Positions 14,550 through 24,105 of a DNA stretch of 32,113 nt are shown here, piece by piece. The stretch spans positions 1-32,113 of the forward strand of contig NZ_LZIS01000194.1 in the NCBI RefSeq assembly GCF_001667015.1, in the 5' to 3' direction. The translations under genes were made by a program, and so were the position numbers. Origin of the DNA: Mycobacterium sp. E3198 (GTDB lineage: Bacteria; Actinomycetota; Actinomycetes; Mycobacteriales; Mycobacteriaceae). Under the pieces are notes generated by a model. It saw nothing but the letters and a program-made list of their open reading frames with translations. It was not told the DNA's origin and did no database searches. The first letter of the stretch is position 1. Every line of letters starts with the position of its first letter.

Positions 14550-17303
14550 CTACCCGGCGTCAACTGCGACGACGCCGCGCCGAACGTCGTTGATGGCGCG
14601 CTTGGCGGCGGCGCGAAGCTCCGGATCCGGTGCGGCGTTGCGCACCTGGTCCAACAGGTCTAGCACCTGGCGGCACCAGCGCACGAAGTCCCCCGCCGAC
14701 AACGGAGACCCGGAGCCCTGGATGTCGGCGACGGCCAGCGCGGCGGTCAGATCCCCGGTGCGGGCCCACCGGTAGATGACGTTGACGAAGCCGTCGTCGG
14801 GTTCGCGGCTCGGGCCGATCCGGTGTGCGTGCTCGTCGGCGCGCAGCGCGGTCGACAGCCGCGACGTCTGCTGCAGCGCCTGCCGCAGCCGCTGCGTGGG
14901 CACCTCGGCCGCCAGCGCGCCGCCGGGGCCGTCGCCGCCGCGGGATTCGTAGAGCACCGCGGAGACCACGGCGGCCAACTCGGCCGGCTTCAAGCCCGAC
15001 CACGCGCCGGTGCGCAGGCATTCGGCGACCAACAGGTCGCTCTCGCTGTAGATGCGGGCGAGCAACCGGCCGTCGTCGGTGACGCGGGGATCGGTCGGCG
15101 GACCGTGGATGAAGCCGCGTTCGGTGAGCAGCCCGACAATCCGGTCGAACGTCCGCGCCAGCGAGTTGGTGGCGGCGCCCACTTTCTTCTCCAGTTGCGC
15201 GTTGTCGCGTTCGACGCGCAGGTAGCGCTCGGCCTCCCGCATCCGGGACTCCAGCCCCGCGCTGTTGTGGGCGGGATGCCTTCGCAGCTCCGCCCGCAGC
15301 GACGCCAACTCGGGGTCGTGCAGCGCGCCGTCCCCGTCGCCGCGATCGCTGCGGCGTCTGGCCGGAACCTCCAGCCCGGCGGCGGCCGACAGCAGCGCCG
15401 ACGCCAGATCGCGCCGGACCCGCGGCTGGCGGTGTTCGACGCGCTTGGGCAACGACATCGAGCCGACCGGCGCGGTGGCGCCCGAATAGTCCGCCGACGA
15501 AATCCTTCCCGCCCAACGGTTTTCGGTGAGCACCAGCGGGCGGGGGTCGGCGCTGTCGCGCGCCGACTCCAGCACCACCGCCAGGCCGCCGCGCCGGCCG
15601 TGGGTGATCGTGATGATGTCGCCGCGCCGCAGCGCGGCCAGCGCGTCGGTGGCCGCCTGCCGCCGCTGCAGCCGCGACGCGCGGGACTGCGCGCGCTCCA
15701 GCTCCGAAATCCGCGCGCGCAGCCGGGCGTACTCGAAGATCGGCGCGTCGGGCCCGCCGAGTTCGGCGGCGATCTCGTCGAGCATCCGCTGGCCGCGCTC
15801 GATGCCGCGGACCAGGCCGACGACGGAGCGGTCGGCCTGGTACTGGGCGAACGACTGCTCGAGCAGCTGGTGCGCCTGTTCGGGACCCATGTGCTGCACC
15901 AGGTTGATGGTCATGTTGTACGACGGGGCGAACGAACTGCGCAGCGGGAAGGTGCGGGTGGAGGCCAGCCCGGCCACCGCGGCGGGTTCGGTGGTTTCTT
16001 CGCTGGGATTCCACAGCACCACCGCGTGGCCCTCGACGTCGATGCCACGGCGGCCGGCGCGGCCGGTGAGCTGCGTGTACTCCCCCGGCGTGAGCGGCAT
16101 GTGCTGCTCGCCGTTGAACTTGACCAGCCGCTCGAGCACCACCGTGCGCGCGGGCATGTTGATGCCCAGCGCCAGGGTTTCGGTCGCGAACACCGCCTTG
16201 ACCAGGCCGGCAGTGAACAGCTCCTCGACCGTGTGCCGGAACGCCGGCAGCATCCCGGCGTGGTGGGCCGCCAGGCCCCGCAGCAGCCCCTCCCGCCACT
16301 CGTAATAGCCGAGTACCGCCAGGTCGGCGTCGTCGAGGTCACCGCAGCGGTGGTCGATCACCTCGGCGATCTGGGCGCGCTCCTCCTCGGTGGTCAGCCG
16401 CAGCGGCGACCGCAGGCACTGCTGCACGGCGGCGTCACAACCGGCCCGGGAGAACACGAACGTGATCGCCGGCAGCAGGCCCTGGGAGTCCAGGATCGCG
16501 ATCACGTCCGGCCGCGCGGGCGGCCGGTAGAAGCGCGGCCGCCCGGGGCCCGCGCGCCGGCCGCGGCGGGGCTGCCAGTCCGACATCCGGTCCGCCTCGC
16601 GGCGATGGGCGATGTGGCGCAGCAGGTCCGGGTCGACGCGCGATTTGTCAGTTTCGTTGTCGTAGTCGAACAGGTCGAACAGCCGCTTGCCCACCAGGAC
16701 GTGTTGCCACAGCGGGACGGGCCGGTGCTCGTCGACGACGACGGTGGTGTCGCCGCGGACGGTCTGGATCCAGCCGCCGAACTCCTCGGCGTTGCTCACC
16801 GTCGCCGAGAGGCTGACCAGTCGCACCTCGTCGGGCAGGTGCAGGATCACCTCCTCCCACACCGGTCCCCGCATCCGGTCGGCCAGGAAATGCACCTCGT
16901 CCATCACCACGTACGAAAGCCCTTGCAGCGCAGGCGAATCCGCGTAGAGCATGTTGCGCAGCACCTCGGTGGTCATCACCACGACGGGCGCGTCGCCGTT
17001 CACCGACATGTCGCCGGTCAGCAGCCCGATGCGGTCGCGGCCGTAGCGCTCGGTCAGGTCGGTGTGCTTCTGATTGCTCAGGGCCTTCAGCGGCGTGGTG
17101 TAAAAGCATTTGCCGCCGGAGGCCAGCGCCAAGTGCACGGCGAATTCGCCGACCACCGTCTTGCCGGCGCCGGTCGGCGCGCACACCAGCACCCCGTGGC
17201 CGCGTTCCAGCGCCGCGCAGGCCCGCCGCTGGAAGTCGTCGAGCGTGAAGCGCAGTTCCGCGGTGAACCGAGCCAGCTCGGCCAGTTCGGTCGGCTCGGT
17301 CAC
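14550..17303 (-). CDS. helY: Ski2/Mtr4-like DEVH-box RNA helicase HelY
   Basis: HelY is an ATP-dependent helicase of the Ski2 family, thought to act in RNA processing or decay. From the GTG at 17303 it has 917 residues, near the 906 of M. tuberculosis HelY. Walker A is APTGAGKT at about 42-49, motif II is DEVH at about 135-138, SAT follows near 166 and motif VI is QLTGRAGRRGID. The C-terminal part carries the DSHCT-like region. The frame is open upstream to a GTG at 17369 (22 more residues), but that part lacks family likeness; neither start has a strong ribosome site. It follows tatC by about 96 bases on the same strand and probably belongs to the same transcript. Confidence 0.94.
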   Translation of the reverse strand: MTEPTELAELARFTAELRFTLDDFQRRACAALERGHGVLVCAPTGAGKTVVGEFAVHLALASGGKCFYTTPLKALSNQKHTDLTERYGRDRIGLLTGDMSVNGDAPVVVMTTEVLRNMLYADSPALQGLSYVVMDEVHFLADRMRGPVWEEVILHLPDEVRLVSLSATVSNAEEFGGWIQTVRGDTTVVVDEHRPVPLWQHVLVGKRLFDLFDYDNETDKSRVDPDLLRHIAHRREADRMSDWQPRRGRRAGPGRPRFYRPPARPDVIAILDSQGLLPAITFVFSRAGCDAAVQQCLRSPLRLTTEEERAQIAEVIDHRCGDLDDADLAVLGYYEWREGLLRGLAAHHAGMLPAFRHTVEELFTAGLVKAVFATETLALGINMPARTVVLERLVKFNGEQHMPLTPGEYTQLTGRAGRRGIDVEGHAVVLWNPSEETTEPAAVAGLASTRTFPLRSSFAPSYNMTINLVQHMGPEQAHQLLEQSFAQYQADRSVVGLVRGIERGQRMLDEIAAELGGPDAPIFEYARLRARISELERAQSRASRLQRRQAATDALAALRRGDIITITHGRRGGLAVVLESARDSADPRPLVLTENRWAGRISSADYSGATAPVGSMSLPKRVEHRQPRVRRDLASALLSAAAGLEVPARRRSDRGDGDGALHDPELASLRAELRRHPAHNSAGLESRMREAERYLRVERDNAQLEKKVGAATNSLARTFDRIVGLLTERGFIHGPPTDPRVTDDGRLLARIYSESDLLVAECLRTGAWSGLKPAELAAVVSAVLYESRGGDGPGGALAAEVPTQRLRQALQQTSRLSTALRADEHAHRIGPSREPDDGFVNVIYRWARTGDLTAALAVADIQGSGSPLSAGDFVRWCRQVLDLLDQVRNAAPDPELRAAAKRAINDVRRGVVAVDAG

Positions 17304-17399
17304 GCGGTCGCCCAATTGCGCGAGGGTGCGCAGATGTACGTCAAATGCGGCGTGTCGGCGTACAAACACGCACGCTCGCGCCGAGGAAAGTGAGGGGGG

Positions 17400-18356
17400 T
17401 TAGGTGACGTCGTCATGTTGACCGGCGGTGAACGACGGCTCCGGTACCGCCTCGGGCGCCTCGATGACCGACGCTTCGTCGTCGGGAATCGCGACCTGCG
17501 CCTCGCGCTTGGCCTTGCGCCTGTCGTGCAGCCGGGCGATCTGGATGGCGAACTCGAGCAGCACCGACAGCGCCGCCCCGAGCGCCGTCATCGAGAACGG
17601 GTCGGATCCGGGCGTGAAGATCGCCGCGAAGGCGAACATGCCGAAAATCAGCCCGCGCCGCCACGACTTGAGCTTCTGGTAGGTCAGCATGCCCGTCTGG
17701 TTGAGCATGACGATCAGCAGCGGGAACTCGAAGCTGACCCCGAACACCACCAGCAGGTTGATCAGGAAGCCGAAATACCGGTCCCCGGACAGCGCGGTCA
17801 CCTGCACGTCGCTGCCGACGGTCAGCAAAAAGCCCAGCGCCTTGGACAGCACGAAGTAGGCCAGCACCGCGCCGACGACGAACAGCACCGCGGCGGGCAC
17901 CACGAACGCGATCGCGAAGCGGCGCTCCTTCTGGTAGAGCCCGGGCGTGATGAACGCCCACAGCTGGTAGAACCACACCGGGCAGGCCAGCACGATTCCG
18001 GCCGTCATGCCGACCTTGAGCCGCAGCATGAACTGGTCGAACGGAGCCGTGGCCAGCAGCCGGCACTGACCGTTGGGGCTGATCTCGGCCCGCGCCGACC
18101 GCGGCAGCGAACAGTACGGATGGCGCAACCAGTCGCCGAGGCTTTCCAGCCCGAAGATCGAGTGCGAGTACCAGAAGAAGCCGAAGATCGTCGTCAGCAG
18201 GATCGCGGCCAGCGAGATCAGCAGGCGGGTGCGCAGCTCGGTCAGGTGATCGACCAGCGACATCGTCGCGTCGGGGTTGCTGCGGCTGCGCCTGTTGCGA
18301 GGATTGAGCCGTTTCAGCAGGCCGGCGGTGCGCGCTGAAACCTTGAAACCTTTCAC
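17400..18356 (-). CDS. tatC: Sec-independent translocase subunit TatC
   Basis: TatC recognises twin-arginine signal peptides and, with TatA, exports folded proteins. The 318-residue protein has the conserved cytosolic start [15 protein letters not shown] followed by six hydrophobic helices, with the characteristic [11 protein letters not shown] and [11 protein letters not shown] segments. A charged cytoplasmic tail extends from about residue 280, as in the M. tuberculosis protein (about 308 residues). The GTG at 18356 is the listed start; a later start within the first 10-12 residues is possible because the basic N-terminus is variable. tatA lies 39 bases upstream on the same strand. Confidence 0.95.
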   Translation of the reverse strand: MKGFKVSARTAGLLKRLNPRNRRSRSNPDATMSLVDHLTELRTRLLISLAAILLTTIFGFFWYSHSIFGLESLGDWLRHPYCSLPRSARAEISPNGQCRLLATAPFDQFMLRLKVGMTAGIVLACPVWFYQLWAFITPGLYQKERRFAIAFVVPAAVLFVVGAVLAYFVLSKALGFLLTVGSDVQVTALSGDRYFGFLINLLVVFGVSFEFPLLIVMLNQTGMLTYQKLKSWRRGLIFGMFAFAAIFTPGSDPFSMTALGAALSVLLEFAIQIARLHDRRKAKREAQVAIPDDEASVIEAPEAVPEPSFTAGQHDDVT

Positions 18357-18395
18357 CGTGTCAGCGGTCGGTCAGTGGCGCGCGCGGCGACGCGG

Positions 18396-18650
18396 CTACG
18401 CCGGGCGCGCTTCGGTGTGCCCCTGCTCGGTGGGGGCCGGCGGGTCGACCCGCTGCGACTGCACCGGCTGAGGGGTCTCGATCGAGGGAGCTTCAGACTT
18501 GCCTTCGGTCTGCATTTCGCGCATCTCGGACTTGAAGATGCGCATCGACTTGCCCAACGAGCGCGCGGCATCGGGGAGCTTCTTGGCACCGAACAGCAGG
18601 ATCACTACGACAGCGAGGATCGCCCAGTGCCACGGACTAAGACTGCCCAC
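18396..18650 (-). CDS. tatA: Sec-independent translocase subunit TatA
   Basis: TatA oligomerises to form the export pore of the twin-arginine pathway. The 84-residue protein shows the short N-terminal helix ([14 protein letters not shown]), the invariant FGAKKLP hinge at 20-26, an amphipathic helix ([17 protein letters not shown]) and a polar tail. The GTG at 18650 is well supported by a GGAGG ribosome site eight bases upstream. It lies 50 bases after pafC and directly before tatC. Confidence 0.95.
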   Translation of the reverse strand: MGSLSPWHWAILAVVVILLFGAKKLPDAARSLGKSMRIFKSEMREMQTEGKSEAPSIETPQPVQSQRVDPPAPTEQGHTEARPA

Positions 18651-18700
18651 TTTGATTACCTCCAGACGTCCACCCGATGCTACCGCAGCGACGGCCGCTG

Positions 18701-19672
18701 CTACTGGGGCCGCGCCGCCACCTGGTAGGACTCCAGGGCCGCGGCGGCGGCATCCCGTACACGTCGGGCCAGCGACTCGGGTTCAAGCACCCGCACGGCC
18801 GAGCCGAACCCCAGGACCAGGCGCGTCATCCAGTCCTCGGAGGCATACGTCATGACGGCCTCGCACGATCCGTCGGCCAGCTCGAGCACCTCCCGCATCG
18901 GGTAGTACTCGAACATCCACGAGGCCGCCGGCGCCACCGACAGGCGGGCCGACGGCAGGGCCGGATCGCCGTCGAACAACGACGTGTCCGGCGGCGCGTG
19001 CCGCGCGGGTTCGGGCGCGGCGGCCGGTTCGCCCAGCTCGGTGGCGTCGACGATCCGGTCGAAACGGAACAACCGGACGCCTTCGGCCTCCCGCGACCAG
19101 GCCTCCAAGTAGCTCTGCCCGCCGATCAACAGGACGCGGATCGGGTCGACGATCCTGCTGGTCAGGGTGTCGTGCGAGGCGGAGTAGTAGTCGATGGCCA
19201 GCGCGTGGCGGTACTGCACCGCGGTGCGCACCGCGGTCGCGGCGCGGCTTTCGGCGGTCGCGGGCGTGTCGGCGGCCGCTACCGCGATTTCTTGCCCGGC
19301 GGCGCCGGCGGCCGCCTCGATCTTCGCGATCGCGCTGCGCGCCGCCTGTGGATCGACCACCCCCGGGATGTCGGCCAGCGCCCGCAGCGCCACCAGCAGC
19401 CCGGTCGCCTCCGGCGAGGTGAGTTTGAGCGGCCGATCGATGCCCGCCGAGAACGTCACCTCGATGGTGTCGCCGGAGAACTCGAAATCGATGAGGTCAC
19501 CCGGGTAGTAGCCGGGCAGGCCGCACATCCACAGCTGGTTGAGGTCCTCCTCCAGCTGCTTGGCGGACACCCCCAGGTCGGCGGCGGCCTTGGCCCGGGT
19601 GACCTTCGGGTTGGCCTGGAAGTACGGCACCATGTTGAGCAGCCGGATCAGCCGGGTGGATACGGGGGTCAT
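18701..19672 (-). CDS. pafC: Transcriptional regulator PafC (WYL domain)
   Basis: PafC forms a heterodimer with PafB that activates the LexA-independent DNA-damage response of mycobacteria, sensing single-stranded DNA. The 323-residue protein has an N-terminal winged helix ([23 protein letters not shown]) and a WYL domain ([45 protein letters not shown]), then a C-terminal WCX-like region. Its ATG at 19672 shares a base with the pafB stop (TGATG at 19670-19674), so the two are translationally coupled in a way suited to equal subunits. The frame is open upstream inside pafB; that extension is not real. Confidence 0.94.
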   Translation of the reverse strand: MTPVSTRLIRLLNMVPYFQANPKVTRAKAAADLGVSAKQLEEDLNQLWMCGLPGYYPGDLIDFEFSGDTIEVTFSAGIDRPLKLTSPEATGLLVALRALADIPGVVDPQAARSAIAKIEAAAGAAGQEIAVAAADTPATAESRAATAVRTAVQYRHALAIDYYSASHDTLTSRIVDPIRVLLIGGQSYLEAWSREAEGVRLFRFDRIVDATELGEPAAAPEPARHAPPDTSLFDGDPALPSARLSVAPAASWMFEYYPMREVLELADGSCEAVMTYASEDWMTRLVLGFGSAVRVLEPESLARRVRDAAAAALESYQVAARPQ

Positions 19673-20670
19673 CAAAGGCCCGCTTCCACGTGCGACCGCA
19701 GCCGGGCCACGACCTCCTCGCGCAGGGATTGCGGCTCGAGCGCGACGGCGTCGGGCCCGTAGCCGGCGATGTCGCGCGCCAGCTGGTCGGCGGATGCGAT
19801 GTCGACTTCGATCACCTCGCCGCCGCGGCCGGCGAGCTCCCGCGCGCCGATCGACCTTCCGGCGCGCCGCAGGGCGGTGGCCCGCCCGTCGGCGACCCAG
19901 ACCCGGGCCTGTCCCCCGGCCGGCCACTCGGTGACCGTCTGGGCGACGATCTTGCGCAGGTCCACGCCGTCGGGCACGGTGACCGCGCCGGGCGGGCCGA
20001 TCGGCGTGACGTCCGCGCCGATCCGGGACAGCCGGAAGGTGCGGGTGGCGTCGCGGTCGCGGTCGTGGCCCACCAGATACCAGCGGCCCTTCTCCGTGAC
20101 CACGCCCCAGGGCTCGACGGTGCGCGTCGTGTAGGGCTCGGCCCGCGACGGCCGGTGCGGGAACTGCACGGCCTGGCGGGAATCGATGGCGGACAACAGC
20201 ATCCCGAGGACGTCCTCCGAGCCCCGCAGGCCCGGCACCCCGGCCGGGGACGCGATGGCGACCGGCGTCCCGTTATCAAAGGGATCGACGTCCACCCCGG
20301 CGGCGCGCAGCTTGAGCAACGCGCCCTGCGTGGCGGTGATCAGCTCGGGCGACTCCCACAGCTGCGTGGCGACGGCCACCGCGGCCGCCTCGTCCGGGGT
20401 CAGCCCCACCGGCGGCAGCGCGTAGGCGTCGCGGTTGATCCGGTAGCCCTCGGTGGGGTCCGTGACCGACACCCGGCCGACCTCGAGGGGGATGCCGAGG
20501 TCGCGCAATTCGTTCTTGTCGCGCTCGAACATCCGCGAGAACGCCTCGGCGCTCGGGCTGTCGGAGTAGCCGGCGACGCTGGACCTGATCTTTTCGGCGG
20601 TGATGTAGCCGCGGGTGGACAGCAGAGCGATGACGAGGTTGACCAACCGCTCGACTTTCGAGATCGCCAT
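19672..20670 (-). CDS. pafB: Transcriptional regulator PafB (WYL domain)
   Basis: PafB is the partner of PafC in the DNA-damage regulator PafBC. The 332-residue protein begins MAISKVERLVNLVIALLS with the helix-turn-helix (YITAEKIRSSVAGY) and carries the WYL domain around 155-240 (EPYTTRTVEPWGVVTEKGRWYLVGHDRDRDATRTFRLSRI). The ATG at 20670 has no ribosome site but lies seven bases after a TAACCT box, so an own leaderless transcript is possible in addition to read-through from pafA, whose stop is 54 bases upstream. Despite the name it is not needed for pupylation itself. Confidence 0.94.
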   Translation of the reverse strand: MAISKVERLVNLVIALLSTRGYITAEKIRSSVAGYSDSPSAEAFSRMFERDKNELRDLGIPLEVGRVSVTDPTEGYRINRDAYALPPVGLTPDEAAAVAVATQLWESPELITATQGALLKLRAAGVDVDPFDNGTPVAIASPAGVPGLRGSEDVLGMLLSAIDSRQAVQFPHRPSRAEPYTTRTVEPWGVVTEKGRWYLVGHDRDRDATRTFRLSRIGADVTPIGPPGAVTVPDGVDLRKIVAQTVTEWPAGGQARVWVADGRATALRRAGRSIGARELAGRGGEVIEVDIASADQLARDIAGYGPDAVALEPQSLREEVVARLRSHVEAGL

Positions 20671-20677
20671 TCGTACC

Positions 20678-20683
20678 AGGTTA
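20678..20683 (-). promoter_or_regulatory. -10 box for pafBC
   Basis: TAACCT (TANNNT) on the minus strand ends seven bases before the pafB ATG in the 54-base pafA-pafB gap. It would give a leaderless pafBC message independent of pafA. Confidence 0.4.
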
Positions 20684-20724
20684 TTCGATGGGTCTCGTCG
20701 GGCGCTTGCGCCGGGCGGGCGCGC

Positions 20725-22083
20725 CTACATGCTGGCGATCAGCCGCTTGACCCGCTCGTCGACCGCCCGGAACGGGTCCTTGCAGAGCACCGTGCGCTGC
20801 GCCTGGTCGTTGAGCTTGAGGTGCACCCAGTCGACGGTGAAGTCGCGGCCCGCGGCCTGCGCGGCGCTGATGAACTCCCCGCGCAGCCGGGCGCGGGTGG
20901 TTTGCGGCGGGGTGTCGACGGCCTCGGCGATGTCCTCGTCGGTGGTCACCCGCGCGGCCAACCCCTTGCGCTGCAGCAGGTCGAAGACGCCGCGGCCGCG
21001 CTTGATGTCGTGGTAGGCGAGGTCCAGCTGGGCGATCTTCGGGTCGGACAGCTCCATGTTGTAGCGGTCCTGGTAGCGCTGGAACAGCTTGCGCTTGATC
21101 ACCCAGTCGATCTCGGTGTCCACCTTGGCGAAATCCTGGCTCTCGACCGCGTCCAGCTGGCGGCCCCACAGGTCCACGACCTGCTCGATCTGCGCGTTGG
21201 GCTCCCGGGTCTGCAGGTGCTCGACGGCGCGGCTGTAGTACTCGCGCTGGATGTCCAGGGCGCTGGCCTGACGCCCGCCCGCCAGCCGGACCGGCCGGCG
21301 GCCCGTGATGTCGTGGCTGACCTCGCGGATGGCGCGGATGGGGTTGTCCAGCGAGAAGTCGCGGAACGGAACGCCGGCCTCGATCATCTCCAACACCAGC
21401 GCGGCGGTGCCGACCTTGAGCATCGTGGTCGTCTCGCACATATTGGAGTCGCCGACGATGACGTGCAGCCGGCGGTATTTCTCGGCGTCGGCGTGCGGCT
21501 CGTCGCGGGTGTTGATGATCGGGCGGCTGCGCGTGGTGGCCGAGGAGACGCCCTCCCAGATGTGCTCGGCGCGTTGGGAAAGGCAAAACGTCGCGGCCTT
21601 GGGGGTCTGCAGCACCTTGCCGGCCCCGCAGATCAGCTGCCGGGTGACCAGGAACGGCAGCAGCACGTCGGAGATCCGGGAGAACTCGCCGGCCCGCACG
21701 ATCAGGTAGTTCTCGTGGCAGCCGTAGGAGTTGCCCGCCGAGTCGGTGTTGTTCTTGAACAGGTAGATGTCCCCGCCGATGCCCTCGTCGGCCAGGCGTT
21801 GTTCGGCGTCGACGAGCAGGTCCTCGAGCACCCATTCGCCGGCCCGGTCGTGAGTGACCAGCTGCACCAGGCTGTCGCACTCGGCCGTGGCGTACTCGGG
21901 ATGGCTGCCGACATCGAGGTAGAGCCGGGCACCGTTGCGCAAGAAAACGTTGGAACTGCGGCCCCACGACACCACCCGCCGGAACAGATACCGCGCGACT
22001 TCGTCGGGAGACAGGCGACGATGGCCGTGGAACGTGCAGGTGACACCGAACTCGGTCTCGATGCCCATGATTCGCCGCTGCAC
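20725..22083 (-). CDS. pafA: Pup-protein ligase PafA
   Basis: PafA uses ATP to join the C-terminal glutamate of Pup to substrate lysines, marking them for the proteasome. The protein has 452 residues, the length of the M. tuberculosis enzyme, and begins [15 protein letters not shown] with the metal-binding Glu9. The catalytic Asp57 lies in [42 protein letters not shown] is the glutamine-synthetase-like nucleotide-binding region. The GTG at 22083 is chosen for family length. It lacks a ribosome site but follows a TACGCT box by seven bases. Longer open frame upstream overlaps the 3' end of prcA and is not supported. It lies 70 bases after prcA on the same strand. Confidence 0.95.
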   Translation of the reverse strand: MQRRIMGIETEFGVTCTFHGHRRLSPDEVARYLFRRVVSWGRSSNVFLRNGARLYLDVGSHPEYATAECDSLVQLVTHDRAGEWVLEDLLVDAEQRLADEGIGGDIYLFKNNTDSAGNSYGCHENYLIVRAGEFSRISDVLLPFLVTRQLICGAGKVLQTPKAATFCLSQRAEHIWEGVSSATTRSRPIINTRDEPHADAEKYRRLHVIVGDSNMCETTTMLKVGTAALVLEMIEAGVPFRDFSLDNPIRAIREVSHDITGRRPVRLAGGRQASALDIQREYYSRAVEHLQTREPNAQIEQVVDLWGRQLDAVESQDFAKVDTEIDWVIKRKLFQRYQDRYNMELSDPKIAQLDLAYHDIKRGRGVFDLLQRKGLAARVTTDEDIAEAVDTPPQTTRARLRGEFISAAQAAGRDFTVDWVHLKLNDQAQRTVLCKDPFRAVDERVKRLIASM

Positions 22084-22090
22084 GTAATCG

Positions 22091-22096
22091 AGCGTA
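22091..22096 (-). promoter_or_regulatory. -10 box for pafA
   Basis: TACGCT (TANNNT) on the minus strand ends seven bases before the pafA GTG. This is the leaderless arrangement and would separate pafA transcription from the pup-prcBA unit. Confidence 0.4.
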
Positions 22097-22153
22097 CTGG
22101 TTATCGCACGGCAAAGGTGCAGAAGCCGCGCCCACGGATGTTTTCGGTCGGAT

Positions 22154-22942
22154 CTACTCCGACGATTTGCCGCCGGACTCCGGCCCTTCGCCCCCGGATT
22201 TCGCGCCCTTCGACTTCGAGCGCTTGCCGTCCAGCTCGGCCAGCATGCTCTCCAGGGCGGGCCGGGTGATCCGCTGGAACGCCCGCCGCGGCCGGTTGGC
22301 ATCCAGCACGGCGACCTCCAGGCTGCCGACGTCGATGGAGCGCTGGTCGCCGTTGGACGCCTCCGCGCTGCCCTTGCGCAGCGCGGCCAGGGCGATCCCC
22401 AACGCCTGGCGCAGGTCGGCGTTCTCGGCGTACGACTCCTTGAGCGCGGTGACGATCGGCTCGGTGGTGCCGCCCATCACCACGAAGTGCGGCTCATCGG
22501 CGATCGACCCGTCGTACAGAATCCGGTACAGCTCAGGCGGTTTCGTCTCGCCGTAGTGGGCGACCTCGGCCACGCACAGCTCGACCTCGTAGGGCTTGGC
22601 CTGCTCGGTGAAGATGGTGCCCAAAGTCTGGGCGTAGACGTTGGCCAGCTGCCTGCCCGTCACGTCGCGGCGGTCGTAGGCGTAGCCGCGGGTGTCGGCG
22701 AATTGGATTCCGCCCCTGCGCAAATTGTCGAACTCGTTGAACTTGCCGGCGGCCGCAAAACCCACCCGGTCATAAAGCTCGCTGATCTTCTGCAACGACC
22801 GCGACGGGTTCTCCGCGACGAACAAGACGCCGTCGGCGTAGGCCAGCGCCACCACGCTGCGGCCCCGCGCGATGCCCTTGCGCGCGAGCTCGCTGCGCTC
22901 ACGCATCGCCTGTTCGGGCGAGATGAAATAAGGGAAGCTCAC
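22154..22942 (-). CDS. prcA: Proteasome alpha subunit PrcA
   Basis: PrcA builds the two outer rings of the 20S core and gates entry to the chamber. The 262-residue protein begins [27 protein letters not shown], the gating N-terminus and helix H0, and continues through the alpha-subunit fold ([18 protein letters not shown]). The C-terminus is a Lys/Gly/Ser-rich disordered tail. The catalytic threonine of beta subunits is absent, as expected. Its GTG overlaps the prcB stop as GTGA (22939-22942), coupling the two. In M. tuberculosis a set of other genes separates prcA from pafA; here they are only 70 bases apart. Confidence 0.96.
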   Translation of the reverse strand: MSFPYFISPEQAMRERSELARKGIARGRSVVALAYADGVLFVAENPSRSLQKISELYDRVGFAAAGKFNEFDNLRRGGIQFADTRGYAYDRRDVTGRQLANVYAQTLGTIFTEQAKPYEVELCVAEVAHYGETKPPELYRILYDGSIADEPHFVVMGGTTEPIVTALKESYAENADLRQALGIALAALRKGSAEASNGDQRSIDVGSLEVAVLDANRPRRAFQRITRPALESMLAELDGKRSKSKGAKSGGEGPESGGKSSE

Positions 22943-23823
22943 TTATCCCCCCGCGGCTCGGCGTCGGGACCGAAAGTGTCCGCGCGCGAACGGCTTTCGA
23001 TGACCTCACGGGCCAGTTCGGCGATGCGGCTCTCCGGCACCTCGGCCGCGCCCTCGACGCCGATGGTGACCGCCGTCGGGTAGATGCCGCGGACCAGATC
23101 CGGTCCGCCGGTGGCGGAGTCGTCGTCGGCGGCGTCGTAGAGGGACTCCACCGCCACCCGCACCGCCGAATCGACGTCGGCGACTTGGGAGTACAACTTC
23201 TTGATCGACGACTTGGCGAAGATCGAACCCGATCCCACCGCCTGGTAGCCCTCTTCCTCGATGTTCCAGCCGCCGGCGGCGTCGAACGAGACGATGCGGC
23301 CCGCGCTTTCGGGGTCCGGGGCGTGGATGTCGTAGCCCGCGAGCAGCGGCAGGGCCACCAGCCCCTGCATGGCCGCGGCCAGGTTGCCGCGCACCATGAT
23401 CGCCAGCCGGTTGACCTTGCCGGCGAAGGTGAGCGGCACGCCCTCGAGCTTCTCGTAGTGCTCGAGTTCCACCGCGTAAAGGCGGGCGAACTCGACGGCG
23501 ATCGCGGCGGTGCCGGCGATGCCGGTCGCGGTGTAGTCGTCGGTGATGTACACCTTCTTGACGTCGCGCCCGGCGATCATGTTGCCCTGGGTGGAGCGCC
23601 GGTCACCCGCGATGACGACGCCGCCGGGGTATTTCAGCGCGACGATCGTCGTCCCGTGCGGCAGCTGGGCACCCGCGCCGCCCCCCGAGCCGCCGCTGAG
23701 GGTTGCCGGCAGTAACTCCGGCGCCTGGCGGCGGAGGAAATCAGCGAACGAGGACAGGTCTACAGCCGGGTTCCCGGGAAGTGGGGAGTTGGTGGACAGG
23801 CGATTCGAGAAAGGCCAGGTCAC
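22939..23823 (-). CDS. prcB: Proteasome beta subunit PrcB
   Basis: PrcB forms the two inner rings and holds the peptidase sites. The 294-residue precursor has a propeptide of 57 residues ending in a Gly-rich stretch and PHG, followed by Thr58-Thr-Ile-Val-Ala, where Thr58 becomes the N-terminal nucleophile after self-cleavage, as in M. tuberculosis. GDRRSTQGN and the later YQAVGSGS segment belong to the conserved beta fold. The GTG at 23823 overlaps the pup stop as GTGA (23820-23823), so pup, prcB and prcA are chained by two identical four-base overlaps. Confidence 0.96.
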   Translation of the reverse strand: MTWPFSNRLSTNSPLPGNPAVDLSSFADFLRRQAPELLPATLSGGSGGGAGAQLPHGTTIVALKYPGGVVIAGDRRSTQGNMIAGRDVKKVYITDDYTATGIAGTAAIAVEFARLYAVELEHYEKLEGVPLTFAGKVNRLAIMVRGNLAAAMQGLVALPLLAGYDIHAPDPESAGRIVSFDAAGGWNIEEEGYQAVGSGSIFAKSSIKKLYSQVADVDSAVRVAVESLYDAADDDSATGGPDLVRGIYPTAVTIGVEGAAEVPESRIAELAREVIESRSRADTFGPDAEPRGDK

Positions 23824-24014
23824 TGTCCGCCCTTTTGGACGTACGCGCGGACAAAATCCTCGGCGTTTTCCTCAAGGACGTCGTCAATCTCGTCGAGCAG
23901 GTCGTCGGTGTCTTCGGCCAACTTTTCGCGACGCTCCTGGCCAGCGGCCGTGGCGTCGCCGAAGTCGTCTTCATCGCCGCCGCCACCACCGCGCTTGGTC
24001 TGCTCCTGAGCCAT
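23820..24014 (-). CDS. pup: Prokaryotic ubiquitin-like protein Pup
   Basis: Pup is the small tag attached to lysines by PafA. The 64-residue protein is acidic, has a Gly-rich start ([14 protein letters not shown]), a helical Mpa-binding segment ([19 protein letters not shown]) and ends in GGQ. The terminal Gln must be deamidated to Glu by Dop before ligation. The ATG at 24014 has a GGAGG ribosome site five bases upstream. It heads the coupled pup-prcB-prcA unit, 91 bases after dop. Confidence 0.97.
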   Translation of the reverse strand: MAQEQTKRGGGGGDEDDFGDATAAGQERREKLAEDTDDLLDEIDDVLEENAEDFVRAYVQKGGQ

Positions 24015-24064
24015 CGCCGCCTCCTGCTTGTTCTCGGCCGCTCACACGCCCGCTGGTCTTGTCT

Positions 24065-24070
24065 ACAGTA
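24065..24070 (-). promoter_or_regulatory. Possible -10 box for pup-prcBA
   Basis: TACTGT (TANNNT) on the minus strand lies in the 91-base dop-pup gap, about 50 bases before the pup ATG. It has no matching -35. It would leave room for the GGAGG site in the leader. Weak. Confidence 0.25.
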
Positions 24071-24105
24071 CCGGTCAACGCCGACGTTTCCCGGTCTAAC
24101 GTCCG

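Noticed and set aside
17304..17369. Longer start for HelY at GTG 17369
   Set aside because: The 22 added residues lack family likeness, though the start cannot be excluded from sequence alone.
14823..17393. Very long plus-strand open frame opposite helY, and similar long frames opposite pafA-pafB, dop, the hydrolase and mpa
   Set aside because: They are mirror frames that stay open because of high GC at third codon positions; their products are Arg/Gly/Val/Gln-rich with no domains, while the minus-strand frames encode recognisable proteins.
22084..22302. Longer N-terminus for PafA
   Set aside because: It would overlap prcA, and the conserved enzyme begins at the GTG at 22083 with [13 protein letters not shown].
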